Of a stretch of DNA of 64,000 bases, positions 57,801-64,000 are shown in pieces; the stretch's first letter is position 1; the number at the start of each line of letters is the position of its first letter. A program made the position numbers and the translations under genes. The notes beneath the pieces were generated by a model. The model made no database searches. It saw nothing but the letters and a program-made list of their open reading frames with translations, and was not told the origin of the DNA. Origin of the DNA: Streblospio benedicti (lineage: Eukaryota; Annelida; Polychaeta; Spionida; Spionidae); the NCBI GenBank assembly GCA_019095985.1, contig CM032660.1, positions 9,763,833 through 9,827,832 on the forward strand, given 5' to 3'.

Positions 57801-60604
57801 AGACATTCAACCGCACTTTTGTGATTCTAATATTCTAATAAATAATTCTAGACACTGGTGACAGGGTCTATATATCAAAATCTGCTATCTAACTACACAC
57901 CTACACAATGCCTACACACAAAAAATGTTGTGCTTCTAAGTAAAATATGCACACTTACAGAAATTTCGTCATTTTCAAACTTTGAATTTAAAAAAATATA
58001 CACATTTTGACCAGGTAAAAGGCTTGTAACATTATTATGACAGTAATGGATTTTTAAAAGAAGGCTGTAAAATTTGGGCTCCGAGAATAACAACTATATC
58101 TGACCTTTGTCCTTTCCACGGATGAGGAAACAAGCCTCACTGCCCGTGTACTTGTCCTGGCTGTTGACCTCTGACCCCAGCAGGATCAGCGATTTGACGA
58201 GTTCCAGATGTCCAGATTTGGAGGCGTAATGTAAAGGACCTCGGCGCCGCTTATCTGGGAGGTTGACATTGGCACCTGGAACAATCATTCATGCTTATAT
58301 TTCATATCAACATGAAGTGCATGCACTTGCTTGGTTAGAACTTCGTAGAATCTCAATTACAAAATCATGGGCTGTACTTCTAATATACTTGTGTACATGA
58401 ATCTACGATGCTATCATATAATTAAATTGAACATTTACTTCAACCTTCAATGCACAAAAACACTACCTTTTCCCAAAAGATACTGAAAAATGTCCTTGGC
58501 GCCATTATCACAGGTCTTTGTGAAGGCCGTGTAGCCATCCTTGTCTTGGGAATTCACATCAATGGTTTTGCCGCTTTCCTCAAACAGATATCTGAAATGA
58601 ATCATCATTTTCTCTGGATGAAAATAGTCTAGATTGATGCAATACTTTCTGTATACATGTGTCATTTTATATATTTTATAAAAAAACAATTACTTAACAT
58701 GTGACTACTCTAATTTCTATGCTAATGAGGAAGAGCTTCCGAAGAGGCTTGCATAATTTTACAATAACCGGCTTGTGATCTTTGAGAATAGCCGATGGTC
58801 GAACAACAGGTTGGCTCAGGCTTGGTTTGGGCCTCTTGTATTCTTTGTGTCAGTGGCCTGAATTCCATCTGCTTTTCAATGTAGATACGCGTATGAAGAC
58901 TGTTGAAAAGTAGTTCAAATCAGAAATACAACACAATAAAAACTCTTACTTGACAAAATTGATCCGTTTGTTTGCAGCGGCTAGTGGGAGGACCGATGGA
59001 GAAATTTGCACATCATATTTGAGAAATTCCTTCAAAGAATCTAAATCTCCATTTTCAGCCACCCTTTCTAATGGAGTTTTCTTGCCATTGCAGACTGCCA
59101 GCACATCATTTGCACATTTGAACAGCAGAGTTTTGATGAACTGAGATCTTCCAAGTTTGCAAGCAACATGCAACAAGTTCTCATTCTCTTCATTCACATT
59201 ATCAAACTCTGCTTTCTTATCCACAAGATATTCGAAGAGCTCAAGACTACCATTTACAATAGTCCAGTAGAGACAATTATTTTTCAAACTGTCTCTTTCA
59301 TGGATCACTTCAGCGTTTTGTCTTATTTGTCTTTCCACAGCGGCTCTATCCCCATCATGGCAGGCTTTCAGAAATTTTCCCATACTGTTAAATAATGTCT
59401 CATTTTTTATTATTTCATCCTTGATCTTCCTGGTCTTTCTTTGCTCTGCCATTTGCATTGCTGTATGTCCTCTCCAGGAAGTAGGGCTGTTTAAAGGTAC
59501 ACTTTCTTGCATGAGCTGTCGCCAGAGTTTGCAATGAACAAGAACGATCATCAGCTCCAAACGATTAAAAGCAACAATCGCATGGAGCAAGTTGTACATG
59601 TCTTTTTCAGAGTGAAGGTTTACAAAGTCTAGATCAGATTTGTACTGATTGAGAATGAGTGCAAAGTCATAAGGAAGATATTCTTTCTTTTCAATAACAT
59701 TGAAAACCAAGTCTCTTATTATGGTAGTTTTCCTGTCGATGACAATGTATGACACATTTTCTGTTCTATTTGGTTTTGTACTCTTGCCTCTGGATATTTC
59801 TTCCAAAACCAGTTTTAAACTAAACGGTAAATTACTTCTACCCATGCATTTCTTCACAATATTCATCATTTTTTCTGAGAGAAATTGACTTTTGCAATCC
59901 GCCTCTAACTTCCTCCAATAATGTTCACCCTTTAAATTTCCTTCAAATGCTAAAGGGTTCACAAGAACTGACGTAATGTTCACTTTGTAGTTTTGTGCTA
60001 ATAATTTCCTTAACTCAGGAGATTGTGAGTTTCCAGGAATTTCATCTAATAATATGTGAATCATATCACGAATTTTTTTGATTTCCTTCATTTTGTCCTT
60101 CATCTTCTTGGACTTCTGTTGGTGAACTTCGATGGTCATCTTGAGTTGAAATATCAAGTTGACATCTGCATCTAATTTATTCAACCAACCCGTAATGATT
60201 TGCTTAATTTTTTCACTAAAATCTGTCACTTTATTATAGTCAATGATCTTATACTTTGCAAGTTCTTCAGGTAGATCCTCATCCATATTTAGTTTTATAA
60301 CCAAAACTTTGACACCACTTTTCATCTTTGTTTTGTCCTTCATTAGACTGTGTAAGTCCTTACCACTGGGTCCAAGCAGCTCACGAGTGGCTACTATTGA
60401 TATAATGTCAACTTCACCAACTTTTTCCATGGCTGTTTCCACAGATTCCTCATCTTGGGGTGTCACTTGAAAGACCGTTGCCCCGAGATCTTCCATCACA
60501 TCTTGCAGTTTATTTGCTACTTTGTTTGCGTCGGTGTCTTGACCATTCGAAACAATCATAGCCTCATTCAGACTCGTTGAAATTGTAGCACTTGCACTTG
60601 CCAT
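51774..60604 (-). CDS. TIR-like domain and ankyrin-repeat protein, nine coding exons
   Basis: Exons, all with GT..AG borders and matching phases: 60604-58950, 58591-58467, 58275-58105, 56951-56827, 56453-56246, 53496-53342, 52792-52684, 52455-51996, 51824-51774. With one base restored in a G-run near 52185 they give 3060 nt, about 1019 residues. Residues ~15-145 look TIR-like (VSNGQDTDANKVANKL, VDIISIVATRELLG, LPEELAKYKIIDY); the catalytic state is unknown. Residues ~170-400 are helical and unrecognised. Ankyrin-type repeats span ~405-645 and ~705-800, split by a linker RYAWHYVEVRR..SGWGQDPE. The tail is Ala/Pro/Ser/Thr-rich, then charged (KPKRKE). The start has a good context (AAGATGG), and a TTATTTTCAG acceptor 40 nt upstream implies a 5' UTR intron. 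TIR plus ankyrin suggests a cytosolic innate-immune scaffold or sensor; this is inference. Confidence 0.8.
55690..55860 (+). mobile_element. LINE ORF2 C-terminal relic with T-run, inside an intron
   Basis: Reads YDLLKWKICQTPACINCGDK then NTIHFLF, a stop, and CQEICD, i.e. the C-x2-C..H-x4-C knuckle at the end of L1/Tx1-type LINE proteins. The open frame just upstream (55320-55676) may be more of the same protein but is not clearly recognisable. A run of 26 T (55835-55860) follows. It lies in the 2.7 kb intron between 53496 and 56246, antisense to the host gene. Confidence 0.5.
57006..57542. mobile_element. MITE in intron, TACAGTACTGATATC termini
   Basis: 57006-57038 (TACAGTACTGATATCGTAAG, GGATACAGAA) is inverted at 57510-57542. 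The inside has no frame but holds many CGTAA/TTACG words in both orientations, probably protein-binding subterminal repeats. TA at the edges suits a Tc1/mariner-type target. It sits in the intron 56952-58104 of the TIR-ankyrin gene. Confidence 0.75.
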
Positions 60605-62539
60605 CTTGTGTGTGTATTGACGTTCAGCAAAATTCTGAAAATAAATGGAAATTCATTTGTTACATGTTGTTGAACAAAGTTGACCGTGTTTCCAGTTACA
60701 TAGACTTATGCCTCTTCATAACCAATCAAATATGTATTAGACTTGGAATGCCACAGGTGACAGATAGTCTTATATGAATATCTAATAGTTTTTACTTCCA
60801 TAATTACAAAAACCTTTCATGTAAACCATATATCAAGTGCAAAGATGAAGAGCAAGTACAATTGTGACAGCCTCTAGCTCTAATAGATATAAGGTCTTTT
60901 TATAGTACCCTAGGAATTCCTCTGCTATTAAATATGCAACCTCCTGTCCTGTTATAGCCTTTAAAACCAGTGTTCACTAGCAACAGCTGCAGCATGCATG
61001 GGTGATTTTCCAGGTAAGGATTAGCCAAGACATTAAGTATGTTATCTTGATCAAAGCTTCCCCATTACAAATAAACAGTATCACATGCTTAAAGGAGAAA
61101 ATACCCAAGTACTGTAGCTATACAGATGCTCTGAAAATAGGTTGCTGTTCTAAAAATAGAAGCCATGTGCTTTTACTTGAAACATTTAGCAAGATTTGCA
61201 TCATAGAGAAGCTTTTTTAGGATAGGCCTTCATGTCAGATCATTTAAAGGCCTTGTGCTAGGTTAGGTGGCAGATCAAAAGATTATATGCAGCATTCAAA
61301 GCAAAACACTCTTCAGAGCATAATCCTGGTAATGTTTATAAATGTACATGACCTTGAAAGCTATCAAAAGTTTTCTGTAACAAAAAAAATGCATTTCATA
61401 TTATTATTCTAATACACTTTGACCATGGTGGACATCTGAACATAACCTTTTCATTCATTGTATAGTTATTTTGTAGGCAGCTCTTATTTTGCTTTTCTGA
61501 AATTCAGTTGCATGTCAAATCTTGAACTGTGGCATAAATATCTTTATTTTAGAATGTAACTTTTCAGGTCAAATCATTTGAGAGTTTCTGCTATCTGCCA
61601 TCACTGGATAATAGTAGCCTACCCTGGAATGAGAGTCCACATTAGTCAATTTATAAATAGACATTTTGGCTGATGATGGTCAGCCAAAAATAGTTTTAGC
61701 TATTATTAGAAAATAAATTACTTTTTGTCTAACAATCATTTGAATGCTTGTCAAAATTAAAAAATGTTATCAAATCTTGCATTTCACTTTAATGGCACTC
61801 ATTTGAATACCAAGCTACCTGATTTTGACTCTTTGATTTTAACCTGCACTACTAATAATTGCTTGTTTCTTTCTTCACCATCGGCCGGCCCCCACCCTTA
61901 CTAATGCTATTTTCTTTCCTCTTCATGCACACACACCATCTAGGAGGCTGTTAGTAATCTACTCTGATGTTGACCTTGACATATATTATATGACTTCTCA
62001 TCAACCTATTCTAACCCAAATAATAAAAATTTTGATAGTGATCATCTCAAACATATAGAAGGCAGGATGAAGGAAATTGAATAAATGCAGGCATCAATAC
62101 CTCAAGAACAACGTTGACTTATGAACAATAAATATGTTCACTAAATTGTTTTGGAAATCATGCTCAGCTACAAATAATATGCCACTGTCTAATATGCTAT
62201 AAAAATCGATCCTATAGCAGCAAATACATGTAGCAAATAGCACTAAGTAGACTTTTGCAACTAATAGAATATTGATCTGTAATTGTGCATTCAATAGTAA
62301 TAAGAATGTTGAAAATGGACGATAATGGCCCTGTGGAAAGCATGTGGTTAATTTTAGTAATTGGCAGATTGCCCAAAATTGAATAACTTCCGTGTTGCCT
62401 CATCCCTCATAGTTGTGCAAAGTTTGAACGAAATTGGTTCATGGGTAAACCCTCTAGCTTGCCCGGAGACATTAGTTAATTACAAACAAATGAATCACAA
62501 TGTCAATGCTTTGCTTCGGCAGTTGAAGTGACGCAACTA
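60605..62539. other. 5' region of the TIR-ankyrin gene and intergenic
   Basis: 60605-60634 is 5' UTR up to the acceptor; the untranslated first exon and promoter should lie further right but could not be located. No other gene is seen. Confidence 0.4.
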
Positions 62540-63735
62540 GATGTTATCAGTAGCTGGTGTAACACATGGCATATGAAAATAAACCAGGACAAGACAAAAA
62601 AAATTCATTTTAGACACAAATCTGTTGCAATTACAAAACATGGTTTAGGATGTGACTAACAGTGCCATTAGGGCATTAGGTGGTGATAACTAAATTAATC
62701 AATTAGGTGTAACTGATATGAGATTTTTTCTAAACTATATCAATCATTGTTTGAACCTGTTATTTTATATGGAGCAGTGTTATGGGGGAAACAAAGGCTA
62801 CCATAAATTAAATGTTATAAATAATCGGGCATGTAAATACTTTCTCGGTTTGCCAAAAACACATCTAATGTTGCTTGCATGGGTGACATGTGGTGGCTGT
62901 CCATTGAAGCTGAACAACATTTAGAGATGGTTGGATATTGGTGTCCATTGAAAAAAATGAACATTGACATATAACATACACTAATGGTCTCTTTCCATGT
63001 CTCAACGAATATCAAAACTATTGAATATAACGTAAAAATCAATGTTAAAAGAGTGTTAAAAGAGTGTCAATTACTAGATCTGTAGTGCCTCATGTAATGA
63101 CGGTGTTTATACAAAGGGAATACTTGCTGACTTTTGGGCAATACTTCAATGTAAGAGAGATTGATAAATGGTGTATTCTCAGTTTATACCGTTCTAATAA
63201 AAAAAGATATTTGTAGAAACCTATGTCACTACACGAATGCTTTTTGCACCCAGATAAAATCTTGCAATGTTACTGTGTGGTTCACTTCCAATAATGGTTG
63301 AACTTGGTAGAAGGCTAAAGGTCCCATTGGCAGAGAGGTTGTGTACATTATGTAATGTTAATGTAGAAGATGAAGTTCATATACTGTCCTACATAAAGTA
63401 TGATGATCTCATACAGAATGTTATGTTTTTGAACATGTAAATCCAGAATTATGTTTTAAAGATCAGCTTTGTTCCATGACCAATACAAATATAGTTGGAT
63501 ACCAATAGAAACCAAAGTTAACCATTTTTGGCGAGACTTTCGTTGTTATCGCAACAACTTCATCGGGCCGAGTGCAAAATCTTAACTTTAGTTTCTATTG
63601 GTATCCAATAAATTTTTAAATCATGAATAACGAAACCCAGGATGAATCAAACATACATTCAGTTAATACAAATATACATGCAGATTTAGGGAAATTTGTT
63701 TTTAATATTTATGGAAAGGCGTTCATCTCTTAAAT
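62540..63735 (+). mobile_element. LINE ORF2 C-terminal relic (CR1/L2-like group)
   Basis: Recognisable pieces in order: LDVISSWCNTWHMKINQDKT (end of the reverse transcriptase thumb), EPVILYGAVLWG, NNRACKYFLGLPKTH, and GRRLKVPLAERLCTLCNVNV followed by EDEVHIL (the terminal C-x2-C..H domain). Several frameshifts and stops separate them. The last part is interrupted by the hairpin insertion at 63482-63676; on either side FEHVNPELCFKDQL and ADLGKFVFNIYGKAF run to the ORF stop at 63731. No RNase H or endonuclease part is within reach. Confidence 0.7.
63482..63676. mobile_element. Hairpin insertion 3 with 12 bp target duplication, inside the LINE relic
   Basis: AATACAAATATA is at 63482-63493 and 63665-63676. 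The insert has a palindrome (63495-63608, TTGGATACCAATAGAAACC and its inverse at the ends) and a 56 bp unpaired tail. On the minus strand 63567-63535 reads CCGATGAAG, a GTTGTT/AACAAC stem, GAAA and GTC: a hammerhead-like core with one changed position. Leaving out the insert and one target copy gives an uninterrupted LINE reading frame, which proves the boundaries. Confidence 0.85.
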
Positions 63736-64000
63736 AGTTAATGGAAACTTGGTAGAATACAAGTTAATTTTATCAAATCATATGTTTTACATGTTTTATC
63801 TATCTTTTCTGACATAAAGTTATCTTTTAATGTAATGCCTTATAGGCCCGATTTGATATATTAGTTTTTAATATGTATTGCAATATTTTATATGTACTAT
63901 AAAAGTTATTCTATGTACTATGCAGTAGGTCTCATTTTACGTATAATTGTCTTTCCCTACCATTCTCTACCATTTGATTTCTAACATATAAAATGTGAAA
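63736..64000. other. AT-rich end of window, likely LINE 3' UTR
   Basis: No gene; follows the LINE stop codon at 63731. Confidence 0.4.

Noticed and set aside
58450-60470. Plus-strand frames opposite the TIR-ankyrin exons
   Set aside because: Antisense shadows of exons with correct minus-strand splice borders.

Overview
The window looks like nuclear DNA of a marine invertebrate animal; the phylum cannot be fixed from sequence alone. Reasons: strong AT bias, spliced protein genes with GT..AG introns, tRNA-derived SINEs, Penelope-like, LINE and Polinton-type relics, THAP transposase remains and many inverted-repeat (IR) DNA elements. There is one 100-N scaffold gap at 26565-26664.

Layout. 0-1.4 kb: a 1.3 kb segment with a conserved signal-peptide exon (minus strand), repeated at 42.2-43.5 kb. 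2.2-4.6 kb: a SINE and a two-unit tandem repeat. 5.1-18.3 kb: three large IR elements (A 5100-8308, B 8296-11432, C 14413-18348) whose arms share GGCGGCCATCTTG-like motifs. A and C carry GC-rich, badly decayed coding cargo and B carries Penelope-like ends. 19.2-22.7 kb: a TACGCC-rich block, then a two-copy ~1.2 kb tandem duplication, one copy of which holds a 206 bp hairpin insertion with an 11 bp target duplication. 26.7-37.1 kb: a GC-rich block with a fossil Polinton-type protein-primed DNA polymerase B, upstream acidic coding segments and a ~1 kb minisatellite. 37.5-39.6 kb: a decayed THAP transposase-family gene.

40.1-50 kb: two copies of a ~2 kb unit, each ending in tandem fragments of the TIR-ankyrin gene that lies at 51.8-60.6 kb. 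In the right copy these fragments sit between ~235 bp inverted arms, so the unit looks like a gene-capturing (Pack-type) transposon with its donor gene in the same window. 51.8-60.6 kb (minus): the best host gene, nine coding exons that splice in frame to about 1019 residues (TIR-like domain, ankyrin repeats, a conserved-looking linker, low-complexity tail), with one probable missing G in a G-run. 62.5-64 kb: a LINE relic interrupted by another hairpin insertion with a 12 bp target duplication.

The two signals that seem most worth pursuing are (1) the IR element family that picks up coding fragments and (2) three independent 'palindrome plus short tail' insertions (7.6, 22.3 and 63.5 kb), each flanked by exact 11-12 bp target duplications, two of them with hammerhead-like cores.
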